Positions 54,995 to 63,348 are shown, counted from the stretch's first letter. The stretch: DNA of 64,000 nucleotides from Vampirovibrio chlorellavorus (GCF_003149375.1 NZ_QFWH01000001.1:88753-152752); one strand, 5' to 3'. Numbers and translations: made by a program. The notes: generated by a model from the letters alone, not told the origin.

Positions 54995-57124
54995 TTAGGC
55001 CAACACACTCACATGACCGTTATCATTCCGCCTCACGGGCTCAGCCGATCGACTGCTGCTCTCTTCAGCGCCGTGACCGGTTCCGTTGTTCATGCCGCCG
55101 GGGTTCTGGGCAAATCCCTGCTTATTTTGGTATGCCCCGTTATTGGCCTGAAAAAACGGGCTAAATGACTGATTTGATTGCTGGAATGCCTGCTGCTGGG
55201 ACTGAGGTTGGGCCTGAGCGTTGTTGGATGATTGCTGCTGAAAATGAGAGGGTTGGTCCTGTTTGTTGGGATTGGCCCCGTTGTCGGCATGCCCGGCCAG
55301 CAGGACACTGAGCTTCTCAATACGGATTCCCTGAGCTTCCAGTGAGGCCTTCAGGGTTTCCGATTGGGTTTTCAGCAATTCGTGGCTTTCCTGGGTGCTG
55401 GCGATCAGTCGGGCACTCACTTCGTTGTTGCCAAGGCTGGTCAGGCGAATGCGCACTTCGCCCAAATTATCCGGGTTGATTTTTAAAATCAGTTCTTTTT
55501 GCCCGTTTTTAACGCTGTAAACGGTGCCATCCACCACTTGATCCACCGGGTTTTCAGCCAGCGAGGCAAAATATGGCAGTTTGTCCGGGCTATTGGCTGC
55601 CGGGTTTTGATGAATCGCGGCAGAGCCGGGCAAAGGGCCTGCCAAAGCGGCGGACGGCAAGGGATCGCTGGCTAGATGGGCTTGGCCTGACATCTCGAAT
55701 ATAGGTTCTTCTGACAGTCCCTGCGGGCTTTCGAAATCCGGGTCCTGGCTGAGGCTTTCAACGGTACCGTTCAGGGCGCTGAGGGATTCTTGCAAGTCGG
55801 CCATTGGTTTGAGCAGTTCGTTCATGGGGGACCCAGAGCGGTTCCCAGAAGGAGTCTTGGAACTGCTGTCGGCCATCCTGCCAGCCCCTTTGGAACCGGA
55901 GGCGTTTTCCTGCGTGAAGCTGTCCAAAGGCACACTCAGGGGGGTGGAGGCAGCCAGCGTATCTTCCGCCGCTTTGACAGAAGGCCCGTTGAATGCGGCG
56001 GGCAACCCTTGCCCCGCTGGGTCTATTCCCTGCGCCAGCAAGCTGAAGGGGGTGGCCAGGGTTTGCGTATTTGGGGTCATTTGCGGTGATGAGGGGGTGA
56101 GGGGTGAGGTAGCGGGTTCAAAAGTCCCCAAAACAATGCTTTGGGTCGGGTTCTGAATATTACTTTGGGGAGGACTCGAAGCCGTGGAAGCATCCGGTGT
56201 GCTGATTGGGCCGGGCGTTTGGGGCAACTCCGGTATTTCCACCGCCGCAGAAGGCGCCAGGGCGTCTGGCGATTTGGCAGACCGATTTTCAGGGGAGGCG
56301 CCCGCCTGCGCCACAGGAGCCGCCTGAGTCTGGGACGGGAAGGCCGATTGCAGGGCTTGTTCAAAGCCCGGCCCTTGTTTGTCCAGCGTGTCTGGAGAAG
56401 CTGAAGCAACGGTAAAACCGGTTTGCATAACACTGGCCGGGTTATTGAGCCGAGCGGCAGGGTTGCTGTCAGAGCTAGCGGGCTCAATGCCCAGACTGGT
56501 TTGCACCGTGCTATCTGGCTGGGGTATGGGTGGCAAATCCACGGAAGTTATGGGGCCTTGTGCCTGCAACGTGGGGGGCAAACCCATCATCAGCAGGGCA
56601 TCCGGGGACAGCGTCCCAAAGCCGACAGACAGGGCCAGTCGTGTGCTGTTGTCCTGCATCAAGGCGGTTTGCGGATCGGACTCGTCCGAAATGGACTGGG
56701 TTTCGCTTTGGCCAGCCTCATTCAGTAGGCTAATCGCCTCTGCGGGAGCCTGCAAGTCATCGCTGAAGAGCGTGGGACTGTTTAGCCCCCCGGCCATGGC
56801 CAGCTCGATTGTAGCGTCCTCTTCGGCCTTTTTACCAATCTTGCGGCCAGAAGGATCGGCCTGCCCGGCTTGGCCCGACCCGGTCCGTTCTACGTCCAGA
56901 CCACTGGACAGGTCCTTGGGTTTCTCGGTGCCAGCAGGGCTGGATGGCTCCGCTTTGTTTAGCTTGCTATTGACCTGATTCAAGGCCTGATTGAAGGCGG
57001 CGGAAAAGGCTTCGCCCGTTGGGGTGCCGCTTTCATCAGCAGCCGCTTTGGTCTCCAGTTCAATTCTGGAGCCAGCCGGGGCTGGGGGCGCTGTGGTCTG
57101 GATGAAGTCAAGTGGGCTGGGCAT
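54995..57124 (-). CDS. fliK: Flagellar hook-length control protein FliK
   Basis: The 709-aa protein has a long Pro/Ser/Ala/Gln-rich disordered N-terminal region (about 1-520) and a C-terminal substrate-specificity domain (about 535-610, KELILKINPDNLGEVRIRL, ARLIASTQESHELLKTQSE). A glutamine- and asparagine-rich tail follows. It measures hook length and switches the export gate. Length is above the usual 350-500 aa, as the N-terminal region varies freely. Confidence 0.92.
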   Translation of the reverse strand: MPSPLDFIQTTAPPAPAGSRIELETKAAADESGTPTGEAFSAAFNQALNQVNSKLNKAEPSSPAGTEKPKDLSSGLDVERTGSGQAGQADPSGRKIGKKAEEDATIELAMAGGLNSPTLFSDDLQAPAEAISLLNEAGQSETQSISDESDPQTALMQDNSTRLALSVGFGTLSPDALLMMGLPPTLQAQGPITSVDLPPIPQPDSTVQTSLGIEPASSDSNPAARLNNPASVMQTGFTVASASPDTLDKQGPGFEQALQSAFPSQTQAAPVAQAGASPENRSAKSPDALAPSAAVEIPELPQTPGPISTPDASTASSPPQSNIQNPTQSIVLGTFEPATSPLTPSSPQMTPNTQTLATPFSLLAQGIDPAGQGLPAAFNGPSVKAAEDTLAASTPLSVPLDSFTQENASGSKGAGRMADSSSKTPSGNRSGSPMNELLKPMADLQESLSALNGTVESLSQDPDFESPQGLSEEPIFEMSGQAHLASDPLPSAALAGPLPGSAAIHQNPAANSPDKLPYFASLAENPVDQVVDGTVYSVKNGQKELILKINPDNLGEVRIRLTSLGNNEVSARLIASTQESHELLKTQSETLKASLEAQGIRIEKLSVLLAGHADNGANPNKQDQPSHFQQQSSNNAQAQPQSQQQAFQQSNQSFSPFFQANNGAYQNKQGFAQNPGGMNNGTGHGAEESSSRSAEPVRRNDNGHVSVLA

Positions 57125-57185
57125 AGAAACGCTTTACCTTGAATACTTACTTTCAGGAATGATTATTTTTAGCGAGGGGCAGTGC

Positions 57186-57653
57186 TTACCGTGAGGAGAC
57201 CGGGTTTTTGCGGCAGGCCCGGGTCAGGGCGATTTCCGCCAGGAATTCTTCTTCGGCTTTTTCAATACTTTTCTGGTATTTGGCAAAATCCTTTTCACGC
57301 AAGGTATCCAGAGATTTCTTTTTAATCAGGGCTTGTTGCAGGAGCCCCCGCAGTTGGGACAGTTTTTGTTCCTGAGCTTGCAGGCGCTGGGTTTCCTGAA
57401 AGCGGTTTTGCTTCAGACTCCAGACGAAGTGAGGAAATTGCTGTAATTGATCAGGATTCAGGGCCCCTCCGGTCATTTGCTGTTGCTGGTCGATAAAAGC
57501 CTGAGCGATGACCGTATCAAAGTCCTGAATGCGCTTTTGAATCAGGAGCTTTTGATGTTCCGCCTCGGCCACCTGTTGCTGAATCATGTTGAGCTGTTCA
57601 GCCCGGTAATCCAGAACGACCTGTAACTTGAAACGGTATTGCTTGAGAGCGAT
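57186..57653 (-). CDS. fliJ: Flagellar export protein FliJ, probably with an ATC start
   Basis: From ATG 57587 the protein is 133 aa, but the frame continues upstream through YRFKLQVVLDYRAEQLN, the conserved FliJ N-terminus. That extra part contains no ATG, GTG or TTG. AGGAG sits seven bases before an ATC (57653), giving 155 aa, the normal FliJ length. FliJ is a coiled-coil chaperone that links the FliI ATPase to the export gate. ATC initiation is inferred; a sequence error is possible. First gene before fliK. Confidence 0.8.
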   Translation of the reverse strand: MALKQYRFKLQVVLDYRAEQLNMIQQQVAEAEHQKLLIQKRIQDFDTVIAQAFIDQQQQMTGGALNPDQLQQFPHFVWSLKQNRFQETQRLQAQEQKLSQLRGLLQQALIKKKSLDTLREKDFAKYQKSIEKAEEEFLAEIALTRACRKNPVSSR

Positions 57654-57860
57654 GACCGTATCTCCTATCCGATGTTTTATAAAAAGTGGATTTCTCTTTC
57701 CGATTGCGGACGGGTTGCCAAAAACAGCAACTAGTCACACACCCTTCGAACCGGTTCCCCGGGGAGGGGACTCGTTCTTTTCACAAGATAGGGCATGCCG
57801 GATGTTGATTTCCTCGTTCATGTGGTTTATTTCGGCCAAACTCATCCGGGCGGGGGAATT

Positions 57861-58181
57861 TCAAACCCAGAGGCCCATAAGCCACGCTAGCAGGCTTTTT
57901 TTCTTTTGAGCGCGCGGCAAGCAAGACAAATTAGATAAAGGAGACCCAAGGGGTAAAAGGCCGCTCCGCAGCAGCATTGCTTTTTCCTGTGGCGTTGAAT
58001 AGTGCTTCAGCGGATCAGGTTGCCTGTAATAGGCCGGGAAGCCTTGCCGAAAACGTTCCTGACGCAACAGACTGTTTATAAACCGGCTGACAGCGCCGGG
58101 CCGGTGACTCCCCTGTGCCATGTGCAGAAACTGGGCGGTGTCCTCATCCAGAAGCACATAAATTTCGCGCTGTGAGCCCAT
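57861..58181 (-). CDS. Small protein with ribbon-helix-helix-like N-terminus
   Basis: The 106-aa protein starts MGSQREIYVLLDEDTAQFL and continues GAVSRFINSLLRQERFRQGF, like a ribbon-helix-helix or antitoxin-type DNA-binding fold (residues 1-50). No toxin partner lies nearby. The C-terminal half has Pro/Leu-rich sequence and a hydrophobic end (LLAWLMGLWV). ATG 58181 has AAGGAGG and GGAGGG upstream. The gene may regulate, or be cotranscribed with, the flagellar genes downstream; unproven. Confidence 0.55.
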   Translation of the reverse strand: MGSQREIYVLLDEDTAQFLHMAQGSHRPGAVSRFINSLLRQERFRQGFPAYYRQPDPLKHYSTPQEKAMLLRSGLLPLGSPLSNLSCLPRAQKKKSLLAWLMGLWV

Positions 58182-58306
58182 ACCCTCCCTCCTTCCCCTG
58201 TGCGACGGCCACTTTTTGTATGGTAATACCATCCCGTCCGGGCTGCTATTGGATAGTTTGGCAGGCGCCGGGTGCCAGGGCGGGGCTTGACCGAGGCAGC
58301 ATGCCA

Positions 58307-58335
58307 TTGGCCCCCTTGGGGCCTTGTGCTAGGAT
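58307..58335 (+). promoter_or_regulatory. Promoter of tRNA-Arg
   Basis: TTGGCC (58307-58312), a 17-base spacer and TAGGAT (58330-58335) lie just upstream of the tRNA. The -35 is a partial match. Confidence 0.45.
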
Positions 58336-58345
58336 TTTAGCTAAT

Positions 58346-58419
58346 GCCTCCGTAGTTCAGTTGGATAGAACACTTCCGTCCTAAGGAAGGTGTCGGGCGT
58401 TCGAGTCGCTCCGGGGGCA
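58346..58419 (+). tRNA. tRNA-Arg(CCT)
   Basis: Acceptor GCCTCCG pairs with CGGGGGC (one T-G pair). The anticodon stem CTTCC/GGAAG holds loop GTCCTAA with anticodon CCT. The T-loop GTTCGAGTC is standard, the discriminator is A, and no CCA is encoded. Confidence 0.94.
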
Positions 58420-58499
58420 TTTTCCAGCTTCCATCGCATTTTTTCAGAATCGCACTACGCAAAGCGAGCGCCTGCCGCCTGAGCCAGTCTCTAAGCAAG

Positions 58500-58523
58500 A
58501 AGGTGACTCATCAGAGTCACCTT
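58500..58523. terminator. Intrinsic terminator after tRNA-Arg
   Basis: AAGGTGACTC pairs with GAGTCACCTT around a four-base loop. T runs exist on both strands, so it may also stop the minus-strand gene ending at 58628. Confidence 0.75.
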
Positions 58524-58627
58524 TTGCGGTGTTGAATGGTTGTTTCAGATTTTTCTTGGGCGGTCATCAATCCTCTTTGCTTACTACGTTTTAGCGATTT
58601 CTGATATTTTCAGACAAGCTGGCGATG

Positions 58628-60022
58628 TTAGCAGTCCTCGGCATCACCAGCATCACCGGCATCACCGGCGTCACCAGCATCACCGGCATCACCAGCATCC
58701 GCTTGAGCGTCTTTAGCACCACCGGCACCACCGGCATCCGCTTGAGCGTCCTTGGCATTACCCGCATTACCGGCATTGCCCGCATTGCCAGAATTGCCCG
58801 CATTACCGGCATTACCCGCGGGGCCTGAAGCAGCAGGGGCAGCGGCAGCAGGAGCAGGGGCAGGGGCAGGGGCAGCGGCGCCAGGGGCAGCGGCGCCAGG
58901 GGTAGCAGCCAGAGTACCACTGAAGGCATTCGGGGCAGCGCTTCCCATGAACGCTTGCAGAATTAATATAATCAGGTTGATCAAGGCAACGATGAGTGCC
59001 TGTTGACCACCCGCCGCAGCCGCAGCATCCAGAGTTGCGGGAGCCCCAGTAGCAGGAGCAGGAGCAGCACCAGGAACAGGGGCAGCAGCACCCGGAACAG
59101 GGGCAGCAGCACCAGGAACAGGGGCAGCAGCACCCGGAACAGGAGCAGCAGCACCCGGACCAGCAGGGGGTGTGGTACTTACGCCCACAGGAGCACCCCC
59201 ACGGCTCTTTTTGGAATTACCAGAGTTACCAGAATTACCAGAATTACCAGAGTTGCCGGAATTACCAGAGTTGCCGGCATCTCCGCCATTTTGATCACTG
59301 GGCAGCACAGAGTTGAGATCACCACTATTGACGGCCGCAATAGCCTCCTCATAGAGATCAGTGTTCTCAACAGCATCATCCGGACTATCTTTTACGTAAA
59401 TATCAGACAAATCCACTGCACCGCGCCGCACGGCCTCAGTCATAGCACTTATCGTTTCAACGTCCGTATCACCCACACCCGGGCGATTAGCCAGATCGGG
59501 CGCTTTTTCCTCTAAAATTTCTTTCATTCTGTCATTATCGTAGTTGCCACCAGAGTTTTTATACCGAGAGGCTACCAATGCGAACGTAGCGGCGCTTTTG
59601 GCTCTGGGATCAGCCGAGTTGAGATCCGTGTAGAGCCGCTGCACATTTGCCTGCACCTCTGCGCCAGATCGAGCGCGGCGCCCACCATAAAATTCTGCCG
59701 CATAGGATTCCACGACGATGCCTTTGTTTACACCCTTTTCATCGGCCTCATCCTGATCAATGTTTCCACCCTGATCGACCACCTCGGTATAAGCCTGGTA
59801 GAGATTCGTGTTACCAATGGGATAGCGGGGGGGTGCCGGGGGCGCGGTCCCTGCAGCAGCTCCCGGAGCCGGGGCTACTGGCGTAGTACCCGCAGGCGTT
59901 GGTGCAAAAGGTGCGGCCGGTGCCCCTTGCAATCGACCTAAAGCGGCAAGTGCAGATTGCAACCGGACCATTAAATTTTGTGGGGACTGCATTTGCAGAA
60001 GACTGCTCGTTGACAAAGCCAT
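58628..60022 (-). CDS. Low-complexity Ala/Gly/Pro/Asn-rich protein, large paralogue
   Basis: The 464-aa protein is not recognised. Residues 1-245 form a normal-complexity region with a Pro/Ala-rich start (to about 60), then a mixed acidic/basic helical domain (about 68-240). This is followed by Gly-Asn-Ser repeats, four copies of PVPGAAA, a hydrophobic stretch QQALIVALINLIILILQAF near 345-363, then Ala/Pro, Gly-Asn-Ala and Gly-Asp-Ala repeats ending in Cys. AGGAGA lies eight bases before the ATG. A GGCAATT-N14-GTTTTTATT element lies about 240 bases upstream. Function unknown; surface location possible. Confidence 0.55.
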   Translation of the reverse strand: MALSTSSLLQMQSPQNLMVRLQSALAALGRLQGAPAAPFAPTPAGTTPVAPAPGAAAGTAPPAPPRYPIGNTNLYQAYTEVVDQGGNIDQDEADEKGVNKGIVVESYAAEFYGGRRARSGAEVQANVQRLYTDLNSADPRAKSAATFALVASRYKNSGGNYDNDRMKEILEEKAPDLANRPGVGDTDVETISAMTEAVRRGAVDLSDIYVKDSPDDAVENTDLYEEAIAAVNSGDLNSVLPSDQNGGDAGNSGNSGNSGNSGNSGNSGNSKKSRGGAPVGVSTTPPAGPGAAAPVPGAAAPVPGAAAPVPGAAAPVPGAAPAPATGAPATLDAAAAAGGQQALIVALINLIILILQAFMGSAAPNAFSGTLAATPGAAAPGAAAPAPAPAPAAAAPAASGPAGNAGNAGNSGNAGNAGNAGNAKDAQADAGGAGGAKDAQADAGDAGDAGDAGDAGDAGDAEDC

Positions 60023-60030
60023 AGATTAAC

Positions 60031-60046
60031 TCTCCTAATTTGCGCT
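60031..60046 (-). promoter_or_regulatory. Ribosome binding site with complementary box, 60022 gene
   Basis: AGGAGA (60036-60031) lies eight bases before the ATG. Directly upstream stands AGCGCAAATT (60046-60037), the exact complement of AATTTGCGCT in the repeat RNAs. Confidence 0.6.
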
Positions 60047-60261
60047 CATCTCTTTCAAAAACTGGGGCTAAAAATTAAATTCTCTGGGTGTAAACGCTTC
60101 AAACCTCAAGGATTTTGCAAACTCGATACTCTCTCAAAGATTAATTGAATAAACACTTGCAGCTATTTAAAACACTAAACAGAGGGAACTTTCTCAAAGT
60201 CAATGCCTGACCCTGTTGAGTTTAGGTACTAACGGGCATTTAGACATTACGCTTACATTGA

Positions 60262-60291
60262 AATAAAAACATTGAACTGGGGAGAATTGCC
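60262..60291 (-). promoter_or_regulatory. GGCAATT-N14-GTTTTTATT element of the large low-complexity gene
   Basis: GGCAATT (60291-60285) and GTTTTTATT (60270-60262) are separated by 14 bases, facing the 60022 gene. Confidence 0.55.
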
Positions 60292-60606
60292 TTTTTATTG
60301 GGTTTATAAAATTTTGTTAAACAATTGGATCGATATACCGTCTCAACACGTTTCTAAACGGTGTATAACTCAAATCGTATCGATCAGACCGTGCGGATCA
60401 GACCAGACAGGAAGCCGCCCTGGGCCAAGCCACACAACCTGATTTTTTGAACTCACTGGACTCAAACAGATGCAAACGTATTGAGACGAGGCACTGAGCA
60501 AAAATTTTTTGGGCGTAGAATTTCCCAATAGCGCTAATCCGCTACATCAAGTTATAGCGCTGTTTAACCATTCCAAAACCATAGAAAGATTCCACTTCCA
60601 ATTTTA

Positions 60607-60652
60607 CAGGACAAAAATACTTCAAGAGGCAGCCCTGGTATAGAGCCGCCTC
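60607..60652 (-). terminator. Possible terminator of the small low-complexity gene
   Basis: GAGGCGGC pairs with GCTGCCTC (one G-T) on the minus strand. A T-rich stretch lies about nine bases further, which is late for a classical terminator. Confidence 0.4.
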
Positions 60653-60685
60653 CTGGATTAATGTGATATTGCAGAAGAGAGAGTA

Positions 60686-61201
60686 CTAGTAACCTCCGCC
60701 GGCACCACCCGCACCACCTACAGGGGCAGCAGCGCCTGCCGCTCCGGCAGCAGGGGCAGCACCCGGAACAGGAGCAGCTCCCGGAACAGGGGCAGCTCCA
60801 GCAGCAACACCTGCACCTGCACCTGCACCTGCACCTGCGGCAGCATCCTGTGCAGTGCCTGGCTGACCACCCTGACCGGAAATCCAACTGGCCACCGCTT
60901 CCAGTAATGTGACAAGCGCTGGCAGGAGGGCCCCCAGGTCTGGAGCAGCACCCCCTAACTGAGGAGCCGCGAAAGAACTGGCTGCACTTTGACCAAATGG
61001 CGGCAAACCACCGATTGTCGGCATGGTAGGCGGGGAAATGGCGCCTGCTCCGGCTAATGGCATGGAACCCACAATACCAGAGGTGACTCCGGCGGGCATG
61101 CCGGTGATAGGCATAGCGCCCAAACCGGGGGTAGCAGTCTGTAAGACAGTAGGCATGGCTAATGTCTGGAATTGGGGTAAACCGCTAGAAATGGGAAGCA
61201 T
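60686..61201 (-). CDS. Low-complexity Ala/Gly/Pro-rich protein, small paralogue
   Basis: The 171-aa protein (ATG 61201, AAGGAG eight bases upstream; TTG 61204 is less likely) has a Met/Pro/Gly-rich N-terminal half. It then has a short hydrophobic stretch LLPALVTLLEAVASWISG near 92-110 and an Ala-Gly tail with PVPGAA repeats and a Gly-rich end (GGAGGAGGGY). The hydrophobic core plus PVPGAA tail parallels the protein at 58628. Both share a promoter element and leader box. Function unknown. Confidence 0.55.
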   Translation of the reverse strand: MLPISSGLPQFQTLAMPTVLQTATPGLGAMPITGMPAGVTSGIVGSMPLAGAGAISPPTMPTIGGLPPFGQSAASSFAAPQLGGAAPDLGALLPALVTLLEAVASWISGQGGQPGTAQDAAAGAGAGAGAGVAAGAAPVPGAAPVPGAAPAAGAAGAAAPVGGAGGAGGGY

Positions 61202-61210
61202 CAATATTTC

Positions 61211-61225
61211 TCCTTAATTTGCGCT
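61211..61225 (-). promoter_or_regulatory. Ribosome binding site with complementary box, 61201 gene
   Basis: AAGGAG lies eight bases before the ATG, with AGCGCAAATT (61225-61216) immediately upstream. The 10-base box is identical to that of the 60022 gene. Confidence 0.6.
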
Positions 61226-61321
61226 CTCTCTAAAATTTCAAATCAACTCTCAGGAATGAACTTGCAAACGGCTATAATGATTGTGTTAGAAAAAACTTCT
61301 TAATTTACGCTAACTTGATTA

Positions 61322-61351
61322 AATAAAAACAATCAAAAGATTTCGATTGCC
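61322..61351 (-). promoter_or_regulatory. GGCAATC-N14-GTTTTTATT element of the small low-complexity gene
   Basis: GGCAATC (61351-61345) and GTTTTTATT (61330-61322) are separated by 14 bases, about 120 bases before the ATG. Confidence 0.55.
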
Positions 61352-61454
61352 TTTTGTTGCCAATTGTTAAAGCGCTTGTCAAAACCCTTTTCAGCACTAT
61401 GATGAACCAGGGCAAGCCAGTCCGCATGCTTCTGCCACCCCCAATCCCATTTTT

Positions 61455-62591
61455 ATGAAACGGTTCTTTTCAATGCCCACCCCAGCCACCCCGCCTTGTC
61501 TCAAAACAGGATTCGCCCAAGCCCTGACGGATTGGTACAAAGCGGATCATCGACAGCTTCCCTGGCGGGAAACCACCGATCCGTACGCCATCTGGCTTTC
61601 GGAAATCATGCTGCAACAAACCCAGGTCAAAACCGTACTGGATTACTACCGACGCTTTTTGGCCCAGTACCCCACCCTGCAGGCCCTGGCCCAAGCCCCG
61701 CCGGATGAGGTCATGAAACTGTGGGAAGGCTTGGGCTATTACGCCCGTTGCCGCAATCTACAAAAAGCGGCCCAGCACATTGTGGAAAAGCACAACGGTA
61801 TTTTCCCCAACTCCATAGCGGAAGTAGAAGCCCTGCCCGGCATTGGCCGCAGCACGGCGGGAGCCATTTTGACCTTTGCCTACGGGCAAAAGCATCCTTT
61901 ATTGGATGGCAACGTCAAGCGGGTACTCAGTCGCGTTTTTGATGTGGATCAAGAGATTCAGCAAACCGCTGTGGTCCATCAACTGTGGCAGGCCTCGGAA
62001 ACCCTGCTCTCGGAAAGCGAAGAGCCCCACTTATACAATCAGGCCATTATGGAATTGGGGGCTACGGTGTGTCTGCCGCAAAATCCCCGCTGCCTGCTAT
62101 GCCCGGTCAAATCCTTTTGCCAGGCCTGCGATCGGGGTACGCAACATGAGCGTCCGGTGAAGGCGGCCAAGGCCAAGACCCCGCACCATACCATTGCCGT
62201 GGGGGTCATCTGGAAAGACAATCAGGTGTTCATTCAGCAACGCCCGGAAGGCGGTTTGCTGGGCGGCCTGTGGGAATTTCCCGGTGGCAAGCAAGAGGCG
62301 AGGGAAACGCTGACCGACACAGTGGTTCGAGAAATTGATGAAGAGCTGGGCATAAAAGTGCAAGTGGGCGAACTGATTACCAGCGTAAAGCACGCCTACA
62401 CTCATTTTAAAATCACCCTGCACGCCTATCATTGCCAATACATCAGCGGCGATGTGCAACCCAAAGCGGCCCAAGCCTGGCGCTGGGTAACACCCGATGA
62501 ATTACCCCAATTCGCCTTTCCCAAGGCCAATAAAACGGTGCTGGAAAAAATGCTAACTGAATGGCAAGCCAATCAGGCCCAGCCTGTCTAA
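61455..62591 (+). CDS. mutY: A/G-specific adenine DNA glycosylase
   Basis: MutY (378 aa) removes adenine mispaired with 8-oxoguanine. The catalytic Glu is E50 (SEIMLQQTQV), the helix-hairpin-helix LPGIGRSTAGAI spans 128-139, and the catalytic Asp is D151 (LLDGNVKRVL). The iron-sulfur ligands are C206, C213, C216 and C222. The C-terminal NUDIX-like lesion-recognition domain (about 240-370, GGLWEFPGGKQE) is complete. ATG 61455 and ATG 61485 are both possible. It is divergent from the low-complexity gene. Confidence 0.95.
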   Translation: MKRFFSMPTPATPPCLKTGFAQALTDWYKADHRQLPWRETTDPYAIWLSEIMLQQTQVKTVLDYYRRFLAQYPTLQALAQAPPDEVMKLWEGLGYYARCRNLQKAAQHIVEKHNGIFPNSIAEVEALPGIGRSTAGAILTFAYGQKHPLLDGNVKRVLSRVFDVDQEIQQTAVVHQLWQASETLLSESEEPHLYNQAIMELGATVCLPQNPRCLLCPVKSFCQACDRGTQHERPVKAAKAKTPHHTIAVGVIWKDNQVFIQQRPEGGLLGGLWEFPGGKQEARETLTDTVVREIDEELGIKVQVGELITSVKHAYTHFKITLHAYHCQYISGDVQPKAAQAWRWVTPDELPQFAFPKANKTVLEKMLTEWQANQAQPV

Positions 62592-62598
62592 ACCCGAT

Positions 62599-63183
62599 CT
62601 AAGCCCGGAAAGCCTGACGGAAGCCTCGCAAAAAAGCGATGAGTCCCAACAACCGCAAGCCCTGCCCCAACACGTACAAGGTGCTGGAAGTGCCGGATAC
62701 CGCCGGATCGCTGGCGGCGCTGCTGATGACAGACCACAGCATCCCCAGTTCCGATTGAATGGGCGCGGCCAGGAAGGCCCCCAAAAGGGCGCTACTGAAT
62801 GCCAGCCCCGCCAACCCCCGGTGGCGCTTGTGGCCGGACACCCGATGAGAGAGCCTGCCCGCCTGCTGGCCCAGGGCATAGGTGACCAACACGGCCAATA
62901 TGGGCAACCCCAAAAACCACAGTAATCCCACGCTCATTAACACGGGATGCAGCCAGCCGTATAGCCAGCCGAAGCCTAGGCTGCTGAATCCTGCGGCCAG
63001 CCAGTGTCTGGTCTGAACCTGCTCCAGGCTATTGGGGCGCTTTCGGGCGCAAACCAGACATTTAAAGCCCACCTCGTACATCACCATGCACCGGGGGCAA
63101 ATGGGGGTTTCGCACTCGGTGCAGCGCAAGCGGGTCAGCGTTTGCGGATGGGTGGTACAGGGCACATTGCTGGAATCGGTCAA
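62599..63183 (-). CDS. Membrane protein with N-terminal zinc-finger-like cysteines
   Basis: The 194-aa protein (TTG start at 63183 with GAGG six bases upstream) begins with Cys/His ligands CTTHPQTLTRLRCTECETPICPRC and KCLVC (about 9-45), like the B-box/zinc-ribbon of some rhomboid proteins. Four hydrophobic segments follow (about 60-190). No rhomboid catalytic Ser/His is visible. It is convergent with mutY, seven bases from its end. Function unknown. Confidence 0.6.
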   Translation of the reverse strand: MTDSSNVPCTTHPQTLTRLRCTECETPICPRCMVMYEVGFKCLVCARKRPNSLEQVQTRHWLAAGFSSLGFGWLYGWLHPVLMSVGLLWFLGLPILAVLVTYALGQQAGRLSHRVSGHKRHRGLAGLAFSSALLGAFLAAPIQSELGMLWSVISSAASDPAVSGTSSTLYVLGQGLRLLGLIAFLRGFRQAFRA

Positions 63184-63314
63184 ATCAGGCCTCTTTTAAA
63201 GATCAATGGCAAGGCTGCCTTGCCCAAATAAATGATCCAAATCAATGATCAGGAACCCTTCTACTGTAGCGGATTTTGGCAATGGAAGGAAAGCCTGAGC
63301 CCGGGAATCGGCAT

Positions 63315-63348
63315 TTGCATCGGCCCCTTTTAAAGCTACAATAGCAGT
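63315..63348 (+). promoter_or_regulatory. Promoter predicting a leaderless small gene
   Basis: TTGCAT (63315-63320), a 16-base spacer and TACAAT (63337-63342) stand six bases before the ATG at 63349. The spacing is the same as at pgsA. Confidence 0.55.

Larger units (their letters stand above)
60023..60685. other. Non-coding gap between the two low-complexity genes
   Basis: The 663-base gap holds the leader and promoter-like element of the 60022 gene (60262-60291) and a hairpin near 60626. The rest (about 60300-60600) is AT-rich with small inverted repeats (for example around AGCGCT) but no gene I can support. Confidence 0.5.

Noticed and set aside
59003-59515. Ser/Thr/Arg-rich plus-strand frame opposite the large low-complexity gene
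   Set aside because: Produced by the repeat DNA; the minus-strand frame has a ribosome binding site, a promoter element and a non-repetitive N-terminal domain.
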